64,000 nucleotides of DNA, from positions 1 to 64,000 of the forward strand of contig JAJXTO010000002.1 in the NCBI GenBank assembly GCA_021783695.1. Direction: 5' to 3'. The DNA comes from Pseudomonadota bacterium (lineage in GTDB: Bacteria; Pseudomonadota; Gammaproteobacteria; Burkholderiales; Burkholderiaceae_C). Both the position numbers and the translations under genes were made by a program. The notes beneath the pieces were generated by a model. That model was not told the DNA's origin. It made no database searches and was given only the letters and a program-made list of their open reading frames with translations. Positions 18,309-25,934 of the stretch are shown here, piece after piece (positions within the stretch are counted from its first letter, which is position 1; the number at the start of each line of letters is the position of its first letter).

Positions 18309-19673
18309 ATGGAAAACCTCAAACTCGCCGAGCTCATGAGCGCGCTCAGCCATGCGCTCGACATGACCGAGGGCCAGCCCGAAGGCCATTGCGTGCGCTG
18401 CGCCTGGATTGGCATGTCGGTGGGCCGCGAAATCGGCCTTCCCGCACCGCAGCAATGGGAGCTGTATTACACCCTGCTGCTCAAGGATCTGGGCTGCAGC
18501 AGCAACGCCGCGCGCATCTGCGCGCTCTACCTCACCGACGACTTGCAGTTCAAGCGCGACTTCAAGCTGATCGACGGCAGCATGCCGCATGTGCTGCGCT
18601 TCGTCCTCAATCACACCGGCCTGCGCAGCGGCCTGGCCGAGCGCTTCCGCGCCACGCTCAATATCTTTCGTCATGGCCAGGATATCGCCCAGGAGCTCAT
18701 CCAGACCCGCTGCCAGCGCGGCGCCGACATTGCGCGGCAACTGCGTTTTCCCGAAACCGTCGCGCAGGGCATCCACGGCCTCGATGAACACTGGGACGGC
18801 AGCGGCAAACCTGAGGGTCTGATGGGCGAGCACATTCCCCTCTACGCTCGGCTGGCCCTGCTCGCGCAGGTGATCGACGTGTTCTTCACTGCCAGCGGCG
18901 CGGCCGAGGCCCGCGAGGAAGTGCGCCGCCGCCGCGGCAGCTGGTTCGATCCGGCGCTGGCCGATGCCTTCCTCAGCCTCTCGGAGGGTGATGCCTTCTG
19001 GCAGACGCTGCACGCTCCGGACCTCGGCAGCCAGGTGCTGATGCTGGAGCCCGCGCAATGCTGCGTGCCGCTGGACGAAGACTATCTCGACGAAATTGCC
19101 GCGGCCTTCGGCCAGATCGTCGATGCCAAGAGCCCCTACACCGCCGGGCACAGCGCGCGCGTGGCGCTGTACGCCGACCACATCGCCACTCAGCTCGACA
19201 TCCCGGCCGAGCGCCGCCGCTGGTTGTACCGCGGCGCCCTGCTGCATGACGTGGGCAAGCTCGGCGTGAGCAACGCGGTACTCGACAAGGCGGGCAAACT
19301 CGACCCAGCCGAATGGGAAGCCGTGCAGATGCACGCCACCTACACCGAGCGCATTCTCGGACGGATCAGCGCCTTCTCCGAACTGGCCCGCGTGTCCGGT
19401 GCGCACCATGAACGCCTCGACGGCACAGGCTATCCACGCAGGATCGCTGCTGAACACATCGCGCTGGAAACCCGCATCATCACCACGGCCGACATTTTCG
19501 ACGCCATCTCCGCCGACCGTCCCTACCGTGGCGCGGTGCCCATTCCCGAGACGCTGCAGATCATGTCCAAAACCGTCGGCACCGCCCTTGATCCACGCTG
19601 CTTCGATGCGCTGTGCAAGGCGGTGAGCGAAGTCGACGCGATGGCTCCGGCGCAGTGGCCCGCTGCGGCATGA
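18309..19673 (+). CDS. HD-GYP domain cyclic-di-GMP phosphodiesterase
   Basis: 454 residues. The C-terminal half holds a complete HD-GYP domain: AGHSARVALYADHIA, the HD pair in LLHDVGKLGVSNAVLDK, and HHERLDGTGYPR. Enzymes with this signature hydrolyse cyclic di-GMP. The N-terminal half (about 1-230) is a second, degenerate HD-like domain beginning ENLKLAELMSALSHALDMTEG. ATG 18309 is chosen over 18267 because this N-terminus is family-typical and a TATGCT box (18297-18302) ends 6 nt before it, which would give a leaderless mRNA. The gene is divergent from the FAD oxidoreductase. Confidence 0.92.
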   Translation: MENLKLAELMSALSHALDMTEGQPEGHCVRCAWIGMSVGREIGLPAPQQWELYYTLLLKDLGCSSNAARICALYLTDDLQFKRDFKLIDGSMPHVLRFVLNHTGLRSGLAERFRATLNIFRHGQDIAQELIQTRCQRGADIARQLRFPETVAQGIHGLDEHWDGSGKPEGLMGEHIPLYARLALLAQVIDVFFTASGAAEAREEVRRRRGSWFDPALADAFLSLSEGDAFWQTLHAPDLGSQVLMLEPAQCCVPLDEDYLDEIAAAFGQIVDAKSPYTAGHSARVALYADHIATQLDIPAERRRWLYRGALLHDVGKLGVSNAVLDKAGKLDPAEWEAVQMHATYTERILGRISAFSELARVSGAHHERLDGTGYPRRIAAEHIALETRIITTADIFDAISADRPYRGAVPIPETLQIMSKTVGTALDPRCFDALCKAVSEVDAMAPAQWPAAA

Positions 19674-19700
19674 GGCAGGCCGTCGCAGCAGTCCAGCAAA

Positions 19701-20381
19701 TCAGCCCTTGGCCGGCATCGCGACATAAATTTCCACCCGCCGATTGGCCGCGCGCCCTTCGGCCGATGCATTGCTGGCCACAGGGTTCTGTGGGCCCAGG
19801 CCCTGGGTGGTGATGCGCTGCGCAGCCACACCGCGCGAGACGAGGAAATTCTTCACCGTCAGCGCCCGGTTTTCGGACAGCGGATAGTTGATCGCATCGG
19901 TTCCGGTGCTGTCTGTGAAGCCGAACACCTGCACGGTTTCCGATGGGTTCTGATTCAGCCCGGTGGCCAGGCTCTCCAGGATGGAATACATCCGCGGATT
20001 GATCTGCGCGCTGCCAGTGGCAAAACCGGCGTCGGCCGGTATGTTCATCTTCAGCCGGTTGTCCTGCGTCTGCGTCACCTGCACTCCGGTGCCCGATGCC
20101 TGTGCCTGGGCCTGCAAATCCTGCTTTTGCTTTTCCAGATGCTGATTCCACAGATAGCCGCCAAGCGCACCCACGGCCGCCCCGGCCACGGCGCCGGTCG
20201 CAGCGCTCTTGCCGGTGTGGCCACCCGCCGTCAACGCGCCGATCACCGCACCCGCCGCAGCGCCAATCCCGGCGCCAGAGGCCGTGGTTTTCTGCGACTC
20301 GTTCATGCTCGCACACCCGCCCAACGACAGCGCAAGCAGACTAGCGGACAGGACGACGGCAATCGATTTCTTATGCATCAT
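19701..20381 (-). CDS. OmpA-family outer membrane lipoprotein
   Basis: 226 residues. A lipoprotein signal ends LLALSLGGC (lipobox, Cys about residue 23). A glycine-zipper stretch follows (SGAGIGAAAGAVIGALTAGG and AVAGAAVGALGGYLW), then a C-terminal OmpA peptidoglycan-binding domain (FGFTDSTGTDAINYPLSENRA, RRVEIYVA). The family anchors the outer membrane to peptidoglycan. The ATG at 20381 has AAGGAG 6 nt upstream, so the longer upstream frame is rejected. It converges on the HD-GYP gene. Confidence 0.93.
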   Translation of the reverse strand: MMHKKSIAVVLSASLLALSLGGCASMNESQKTTASGAGIGAAAGAVIGALTAGGHTGKSAATGAVAGAAVGALGGYLWNQHLEKQKQDLQAQAQASGTGVQVTQTQDNRLKMNIPADAGFATGSAQINPRMYSILESLATGLNQNPSETVQVFGFTDSTGTDAINYPLSENRALTVKNFLVSRGVAAQRITTQGLGPQNPVASNASAEGRAANRRVEIYVAMPAKG

Positions 20382-20421
20382 GACAAACTCCTTGGATAAA
20401 AATGGATGGGGCATACCTTGT

Positions 20422-20440
20422 GACGAGGCGCGTCCTCGTC
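20422..20440. promoter_or_regulatory. Inverted repeat between divergent genes
   Basis: GACGAGG and CCTCGTC form a perfect 7-bp inverted repeat with a 5-bp spacer, midway between the OmpA-lipoprotein gene and the diiron gene. It could be an operator or the hairpin of one leader. Nothing else in the sequence identifies a regulator. Confidence 0.35.
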
Positions 20441-20485
20441 TTGAGGAGGAACTGCGATGCCGGATTTTCAGTCTATTCTTGAATC

Positions 20486-21373
20486 ATGACATCGCCCAAG
20501 AAATTCACCATGGACTGCTCCAACCTCCCTGCGATTGCGGCTCCGGCGCATTCCGGCGTCCGCGATACCCCGCACTGGACACTGGACTGGATTGATTTTT
20601 CACGCATCCGGATCGAGACGGTGCATGACAACGACGATCTGTTCTATCTGCTGGTCAGCGCCTCGTTCGTTGAATCCGGCTCGGACACCTACACCCGCAA
20701 TCTGGTCGCGCACTTCGACACCCATCCACAGATTGCCGACTGGCTGCAGCACCAATGGGAGCCCGAGGAATTGCAGCATGGCCGCGCCCTCAGAACCTAT
20801 GTGCAGACCGTCTGGCCTGACTTCGATTGGGAGGCCGCCTACGCCGCATTTTTCGCAGAATATGCGCCTCTTTGCACAGTGGAGGAACTGGAGGACGACC
20901 GGGCGCTGGAACTCGTCGCCCGCTGCGTGGTGGAAACCGGCACCGCCACCTATTACCAGACCCTGCGCGACCTCACCGCCGAACCGGTGCTGACCGAACT
21001 GGCCGAGCGCATCCGCCTCGACGAAGTGCAGCATTACAAACACTTCTACCGCTATTTCAGGCAACTCAATGCCGAGCGCGGCCTGTCACGCGCAAGGATT
21101 TTCGGGGCGCTCAAGCGCCGCCTGAACGAACTGCGCACGAGTGACGCGGACATCGCGCTGCGGCATGCCTGGGCCTTCCGCCATTCCCCGGCAGAAGCCG
21201 ATGAGATGCCCTTCGAGCAAGTGTGCCAGCGGCTCTATCACCGCGTGGGCGCGCTGCTGCCCATGGAGCAGGCGGTGAAGATGCTGCTCCGGCCCCTGGC
21301 CCTGCCGCACCGCATGGAACACATCATCGAACGTCCGCTGGCGTGCATCGCTCGGCGGGTGATGACAGCCTAG
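20486..21373 (+). CDS. Ferritin-like diiron protein
   Basis: 295 residues, no signal peptide. Two helical metal-ligand motifs are visible, EPEELQHGRALRTY (ExxEExxH-like, about residue 90) and RLDEVQHYKHFYRYF (DExxH, about 178), with further acidic residues (VESGSDTYTRN, VVETGTATYYQ) at the spacing expected for a four-helix diiron carboxylate protein such as acyl-ACP desaturases. The reaction is unknown. A TATTCT box (20474-20479) ends 6 nt before the ATG, so the mRNA may be leaderless. It lies upstream of the aor operon with a 208-bp gap in which I see no clear element. Confidence 0.8.
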   Translation: MTSPKKFTMDCSNLPAIAAPAHSGVRDTPHWTLDWIDFSRIRIETVHDNDDLFYLLVSASFVESGSDTYTRNLVAHFDTHPQIADWLQHQWEPEELQHGRALRTYVQTVWPDFDWEAAYAAFFAEYAPLCTVEELEDDRALELVARCVVETGTATYYQTLRDLTAEPVLTELAERIRLDEVQHYKHFYRYFRQLNAERGLSRARIFGALKRRLNELRTSDADIALRHAWAFRHSPAEADEMPFEQVCQRLYHRVGALLPMEQAVKMLLRPLALPHRMEHIIERPLACIARRVMTA

Positions 21374-21581
21374 TCCTCTGGCGCACCCACCGCGTTGCAC
21401 AACAGGTGGATAACGCAGCAAAGCATACCCGACTGCGCTACTCAGACACTCGAATTTCAGGTCTATCTTCTCCCGAAATCACGGCCTATATTGCAACGCG
21501 CAAGACGGCATCAGGCCAGATTTTTGGTGCAACAGCGCCGTCCGCTGGCAGAAGATTTCATAACAACCAAGGAGACGCAAA

Positions 21582-22058
21582 ATGCAAAAGTCCTTGCATA
21601 TCGATCCGGACAAGTGCACGGGTTGCCTGCAGTGCGAGATGGCCTGTTCATATGAGAACTACGGCATGTTCAACACCTCCAAGAGCCGCATCAAGGTGTT
21701 CGATTTCCACGAAACCGGGCGCAAGGTGCCCTACACCTGCACCCAGTGCGACGAGGCCTGGTGTCTGCATGCCTGCCCGGTGGAAGCCATCAAGCTCGAC
21801 GCCACCACCGGCGCCAAGATCGTGCTCGACGACGTGTGCGTGGGTTGCAAGGTCTGCACCATCGCCTGCCCGTTCGGCACGGTGAACTATGTCGCCGATA
21901 CCGGCAAGGTGCAGAAGTGCGACCTCTGCGGCGGCGAACCGGCCTGTGCCGAAGCCTGCCCCACCGGCGCCATCACCTATGTGGACGCGAGCTGGACCGG
22001 GCTGTCGCGCATGCAGCAATGGGCCGACAAGCTGGGCAACCAGAACGCCGCGGCCTGA
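21582..22058 (+). CDS. aorA: AOR electron-transfer subunit, four [4Fe-4S] ferredoxin
   Basis: 158-residue polyferredoxin with cysteine sets for four 4Fe-4S clusters: CTGCLQCEMAC, CTQCDEAWCLHACP, CVGCKVCTIACP and CDLCGGEPACAEACP. In the characterised Aromatoleum aromaticum enzyme a homologous subunit carries electrons between the tungsten subunit and the FAD subunit. That assignment is from family knowledge. An AAGGAG box precedes the ATG. It is the first gene of the aor operon, 44 bp before the catalytic subunit. Confidence 0.9.
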   Translation: MQKSLHIDPDKCTGCLQCEMACSYENYGMFNTSKSRIKVFDFHETGRKVPYTCTQCDEAWCLHACPVEAIKLDATTGAKIVLDDVCVGCKVCTIACPFGTVNYVADTGKVQKCDLCGGEPACAEACPTGAITYVDASWTGLSRMQQWADKLGNQNAAA

Positions 22059-22102
22059 ATCTGCGTCATTCAACACGCGCCACACAACACAAGGAGACGA
22101 CC

Positions 22103-23950
22103 ATGACCTGGGCAGGAAAGATTCTGCGGGTGAACCTCACGCAAGGCACCATCAAGAGCGAGCCGCTGAACATGCAGTGGGCGCGCGAGTACATCGGCCA
22201 GCGCGGCCTGGCCACAAAGTATTTTGTCGAGGAGGTGGACGCCAAGGTCGATCCGCTGTCGCCCGACAACAAACTCATTTACGCCACCGGGCCGCTCACC
22301 GGCACCATGGTGTCCACCGGCGGGCGCTATTCCGTCATCACCAAGGGCGCGCTGACTGGTGCGATTGCCTGCTCCAATTCCGGCGGGTACTTCGGCGCCG
22401 AATTGAAGATGGCTGGCTGGGACATGATCATCGTCGAAGGCAAATCGGCCAAGCCGGTCTATCTCTCCATCGAGAACGACAAGGCCGAACTGCGCGACGC
22501 CTCCCCCATCTGGGGCAAGACCGTGTGGGAAACCGAGCCCTGGATCAAGAACCACCATCAAGACCCGCTGATCCGTGTGAACTCCATCGGCCGCGCCGGG
22601 GAAAACGGGGTGATGTACGCGGCGGTGGTCAACGACCTGCACCGCGCCGCCGGGCGTTCGGGCGTGGGCACGGTGATGGGCAGCAAGAATCTCAAGGCCA
22701 TCGCCGTGCGCGGCACCAAGGGCGTGGGCAATGTGCGTGACCCCAAGGCCTTCATGGCAGCCGTCAACGCCGGCAAGAAGGTGCTGCACGACAACGCCGT
22801 CACCGGCCAGGGCCTGCCCAAGTATGGCACCCAGGTGCTGATGAACGTGATCAACGAAATCGGCGCCCTGCCCACGCGCAACCACCGCGACGTGCAGTTC
22901 GAAGGCGCCAAGGACATTTCGGGCGAAGCCATGCACGAGCCCCGCAAGACCGACGGCAAGCCCAACCTCGTCACCAACCAAGCCTGTTTCGGCTGCACCA
23001 TCGCCTGCGGGCGCATCAGCAAGATCGACGAGACGCATTTCAGCGTGGAGAACAAGCCGCAGTATTGGGGCGCTTCGGGCGGGCTGGAATACGAAGCAGC
23101 CTGGGCGCTGGGTTCGGCCAATGGCGTGAATGATCTGGAGGCGCTGACCTACGCCAACTTCATCTGCAACGAAGACGGCATGGACCCCATCACCTTCGGT
23201 GCCACCGTGGGCGCGGTGATGGAGCTGTACGACATGGGCCTGCTGACCAAGGAACAGCTCGGCGTGGAGGCACCGTTCGGCTCGGCCAAGGCGCTGACCT
23301 ACTTCGCCGAGATCACCGCGCAGGGCGTGGGCTTCGGCAAGGAGCTGGCCCTGGGCAGCAAGCGCCTGACGGCCAAGTACGGCCACCCGGAACTGTCCAT
23401 GAGCGTCAAGGGCCAGGAATTCCCGGCCTACGACTCGCGCGGCATCCAGGGCATGGGCCTGGCCTATGCCACCAGCAACCGCGGCGCCTGCCACCTGCGC
23501 GGTTACACCGTGGCCTCGGAGGTGCTCGGGATTCCAGTCAAGACCGATCCGCTGGTGACTGAAGGCAAGCCCGAGCTGGTCAAGGCCTTCCAGGACGCCA
23601 CGGCGGTGTTCGACTCGGCGGGCATCTGCATCTTCACCAGCTTCGCCTGGACGTTGGCCGACGTGCAACCGCAACTCGCTGCCGCCTGCCTGGAAGAGTT
23701 CACCATGGACGAGCTGAACACCATCGGCGAACGCATCTGGAACATGGAGCGCGACTACAACAACCGCGCCGGCTTCACCGCCAAGGACGATACCCTGCCG
23801 CCGCGCCTGCTCAAGGAGCCGGCCAAGACCGGACCAGCCAAGGGCCTGGTGAACAATCTGCCGGACATGCTGCCCAGGTATTACGAACTGCGCGGCTGGA
23901 CGCCGGAAGGCATACTCAAGCCGGAAACCCGCACGCGGCTGGGACTCTGA
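22103..23950 (+). CDS. aorB: Tungsten-dependent aldehyde:ferredoxin oxidoreductase, catalytic subunit
   Basis: 615 residues, normal for the AOR family. It interconverts aldehydes and carboxylic acids at a tungsten bis-pterin site with one 4Fe-4S cluster. Visible signatures are NLTQGTIKSEPL and the pterin-binding region TGRYSVITKG-like (TGGRYSVITKGALTG) in the first domain, cluster cysteines in ACFGCTIACGR (about 295) with a distal Cys in RGACHLRGY, and the second pterin motif DSAGIC (DxxGLx type). AAGGAG precedes ATG 22103. The AorABC arrangement matches the mesophilic bacterial subfamily rather than the archaeal single-subunit enzyme. Confidence 0.94.
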   Translation: MTWAGKILRVNLTQGTIKSEPLNMQWAREYIGQRGLATKYFVEEVDAKVDPLSPDNKLIYATGPLTGTMVSTGGRYSVITKGALTGAIACSNSGGYFGAELKMAGWDMIIVEGKSAKPVYLSIENDKAELRDASPIWGKTVWETEPWIKNHHQDPLIRVNSIGRAGENGVMYAAVVNDLHRAAGRSGVGTVMGSKNLKAIAVRGTKGVGNVRDPKAFMAAVNAGKKVLHDNAVTGQGLPKYGTQVLMNVINEIGALPTRNHRDVQFEGAKDISGEAMHEPRKTDGKPNLVTNQACFGCTIACGRISKIDETHFSVENKPQYWGASGGLEYEAAWALGSANGVNDLEALTYANFICNEDGMDPITFGATVGAVMELYDMGLLTKEQLGVEAPFGSAKALTYFAEITAQGVGFGKELALGSKRLTAKYGHPELSMSVKGQEFPAYDSRGIQGMGLAYATSNRGACHLRGYTVASEVLGIPVKTDPLVTEGKPELVKAFQDATAVFDSAGICIFTSFAWTLADVQPQLAAACLEEFTMDELNTIGERIWNMERDYNNRAGFTAKDDTLPPRLLKEPAKTGPAKGLVNNLPDMLPRYYELRGWTPEGILKPETRTRLGL

Positions 23951-23961
23951 TCCACGCCACA

Positions 23962-24000
23962 CCTTCCGGCCTCCCCCTCTGCTTGGAGGAGGCCGGAAGG
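23962..24000 (+). other. Intercistronic hairpin between aorB and aorC
   Basis: CCTTCCGGCCTCC and GGAGGCCGGAAGG form a perfect 13-bp stem around a 13-nt loop, 11 bp after the aorB stop. There is no T tract. It could protect the aorAB message from 3' decay or reduce expression of the downstream genes relative to aorAB. Confidence 0.6.
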
Positions 24001-24034
24001 GGCATGCAATCGGTTCGCCATCGAGGCAGAGACC

Positions 24035-25321
24035 ATGAAACACCACGTCATCATCGGCAACGGCCCGGCAGGCGTCGTTGCAGCAGAAACCCTGCGCAAA
24101 CATGTCCCTGCGCACGATGCCATCGTGCTGTTCGGCGACGAGGACACGCCGCCTTATTCACGCATGGCCATCCCCTATCTGCTGCACGGCGACATCACCG
24201 AGCGGGGCACCTGGCTGCGCAAGGACGCACAGCACTGGAAGCACCTGGGCATCACCCTGCGCCGCGATCGGGTGAAGGCGCTCGACACCGCCACCAGAAC
24301 CCTGACGCTGGAATCCGGCGGCACCCAGGCCTTCGACACCCTGCTCATCGCCACCGGCTCCAGCCCGGTGCTGCCGCGCATTCCCGGCATCCACGCTCAG
24401 CGCGTCCACACCTGCTGGACGCTGGACGACGCCCGCGCCATCGAACAATTCGCCGTGCCGGGCGCACGCGTCATCCAGTTGGGTGCGGGCTTCATCGGCT
24501 GCATCATCATGGAAAGCCTGGTGCGCCGCCGCGTGCAGCTCACCGTGGTGGAAATGGGCGACCGCATGGTGCCGCGCATGATGGGCGAAACGGCAGGCGG
24601 CATGATCCGCGACTGGGTGCAGGGCAAGGGCGTGGCGGTGCATACCGGCGCGCGCATCGAGTCCATCGAATCCAACCCAGCCGACATGGCCGCGCCACTG
24701 GCCGTACGCCTGTCCAGCGGCCAGCGTCTGCCAGCCGATCTGGTGATTTCGGCCGCGGGCGTCAAGCCCAATATCGGTTTTCTCGAACACTCCGGCGTGC
24801 AGTGCCTGCAAGGCGTGCTCACCGACGAGCGCATGCAGACCAACGTGCCCGGCATCTTTGCCGCGGGCGACTGCGCCGAGGCCTTCGACCCGCTCTACGG
24901 CAAGCCCATCGTCAGCGCCATCCAGCCCAATGCGGTCGATCAGGCCTATGTCGCGGCGATGAACATGGCGGGCAGGCACGCCAAGCTGCGCGGCGTGACG
25001 CAGATCAACGTGCTCGATACCCTGGGCCTCATCTCCACCAGCTTTGGCCAGTGGCAGGGCGTGCCCGGCGGCCAGGGCGTGGAGCTGACCGACCGCGCGG
25101 GCTTCAGGCATCTCAGCCTGCAGTTCCAGGGCGATGTGATGGTGGGCAGCAACAGCATCGGCACCACCGCGCACATCGGCGTGCTGCGCGGGCTGGTGGA
25201 AGGCCGGGTGAAACTCGGCGGCTGGAAAGACAGACTGCTCGACGACCCCACCCGGCTGATGGAAGCCTATCTCGCCAGCGCGCAGGCCCAGGACCGGCGC
25301 GGCGACACGGTGCACCATTGA
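24035..25321 (+). CDS. aorC: AOR FAD/NAD(P)-binding reductase subunit
   Basis: 428-residue pyridine nucleotide-disulfide oxidoreductase family flavoprotein. The FAD motif GNGPAGVVAAETL is at the N-terminus, the second nucleotide fold at VIQLGAGFIGCIIMES (about 147), and the FAD-contact ATGSSPVLPRI and GIFAAGDCAEAFDP are both present. By analogy with Aromatoleum AorC it connects the tungsten subunit with NAD+. The C-terminal portion (VMVGSNSIGTTAHIGVLRGL) suits subunit contact rather than a disulfide reductase, as it lacks a redox CxxxxC. Confidence 0.9.
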   Translation: MKHHVIIGNGPAGVVAAETLRKHVPAHDAIVLFGDEDTPPYSRMAIPYLLHGDITERGTWLRKDAQHWKHLGITLRRDRVKALDTATRTLTLESGGTQAFDTLLIATGSSPVLPRIPGIHAQRVHTCWTLDDARAIEQFAVPGARVIQLGAGFIGCIIMESLVRRRVQLTVVEMGDRMVPRMMGETAGGMIRDWVQGKGVAVHTGARIESIESNPADMAAPLAVRLSSGQRLPADLVISAAGVKPNIGFLEHSGVQCLQGVLTDERMQTNVPGIFAAGDCAEAFDPLYGKPIVSAIQPNAVDQAYVAAMNMAGRHAKLRGVTQINVLDTLGLISTSFGQWQGVPGGQGVELTDRAGFRHLSLQFQGDVMVGSNSIGTTAHIGVLRGLVEGRVKLGGWKDRLLDDPTRLMEAYLASAQAQDRRGDTVHH

Positions 25322-25329
25322 TTTCCCGC

Positions 25330-25635
25330 ATGAACACTCCGGCATCCCCCATTGGCTCAATCAGCGCAGCGCCGCAAACCAGCGCACGCATCACCCTGAA
25401 GCTGATGGCCACGCTCACCGACTATCTTCCACAACCGCGGCAAGGCCACCAAATGGCGCTGGACATCGCGCCGGGCACCACCATTCAGGATGTGGTCGAG
25501 CGGTTTCGCCTGCCGTGGAAACTGGTGCATCTGGTGCTGGTTGACGGCGTGTACATCGCCCCCGACCAGCGCGACAGCCGCGTACTGCTGGAGGGCGAGA
25601 CTCTGGCGATCTGGCCGCCCGTGGCGGGCGGCTGA
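25330..25635 (+). CDS. MoaD/ThiS-like ubiquitin-fold sulfur carrier of the aor operon
   Basis: 101 residues ending PPVAGG, the diglycine tail that MoaD and ThiS proteins use as a thiocarboxylate. The core resembles MoaD (ITLKLMATLTDYLP, IAPGTTIQDVVERFRLP, LVLVDGVYI, LLEGETLAIWPPVAGG). It probably provides sulfur for the tungsten pterin of AorB or assists its maturation. The ATG lies 8 bp after the aorC stop, and the TGA shares a base with the next gene's ATG. The first 20 residues are a Pro/Ser/Ala-rich extension. Confidence 0.85.
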   Translation: MNTPASPIGSISAAPQTSARITLKLMATLTDYLPQPRQGHQMALDIAPGTTIQDVVERFRLPWKLVHLVLVDGVYIAPDQRDSRVLLEGETLAIWPPVAGG

Positions 25636-25934
25636 TGTTTGGCGATCAGGCGCCCGCCAGCACCAGACTGGACATGGCCATCACCCGCAGCGAGTTCGCG
25701 CGTCAGCTCAGAGCCGCATTTCCTGCCCTGCAGGAATCTGCGCCGGACGTCTTTTCAGGCGAGTACCTTGGCTGTCAGTGGTCGATCCGGTTGCAGCCCA
25801 CGGCACCCACACGGCTGGGCCTGATCGTGCTCGAACGCTGGCTGGCCGACATTCGCCTGGGGGCGCGAACGCTCGCGCAGCGCCAGCTCTGGTGGCAACG
25901 CTTCAGTGCCCACTTTCAGAAAGGCGGCGGGTAA
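25635..25934 (+). CDS. Unknown 99-residue protein, last gene of the aor operon
   Basis: No family recognised. The TGATG overlap with the MoaD-like gene (ATG at 25635) indicates translational coupling, so it is very likely real and functionally tied to AOR. It is soluble, has no signal peptide or cysteine pair, and looks mixed alpha/beta: helix ITRSEFARQLRAAFPAL, Tyr/Trp-rich strands GEYLGCQWSIRLQP, then LIVLERWLADIRLG and QLWWQRFSAHF, ending KGGG. The last 32 bp overlap the 3' end of the convergent glycosyltransferase gene. A maturation or chaperone role for AorB is inference only. Confidence 0.7.
   Translation: MFGDQAPASTRLDMAITRSEFARQLRAAFPALQESAPDVFSGEYLGCQWSIRLQPTAPTRLGLIVLERWLADIRLGARTLAQRQLWWQRFSAHFQKGGG

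Noticed and set aside
21378-21400. Sigma54-like GG-N10-GC sequence upstream of aorA
   Set aside because: The -12 element is poor and it is about 190 bp from the start codon; chance is likely in GC-rich DNA.
22070-24115. 681-codon open frame antisense to aorB
   Set aside because: It exactly shadows a strongly conserved AOR gene. Such frames arise from high third-position GC, and the product has no recognisable domain.
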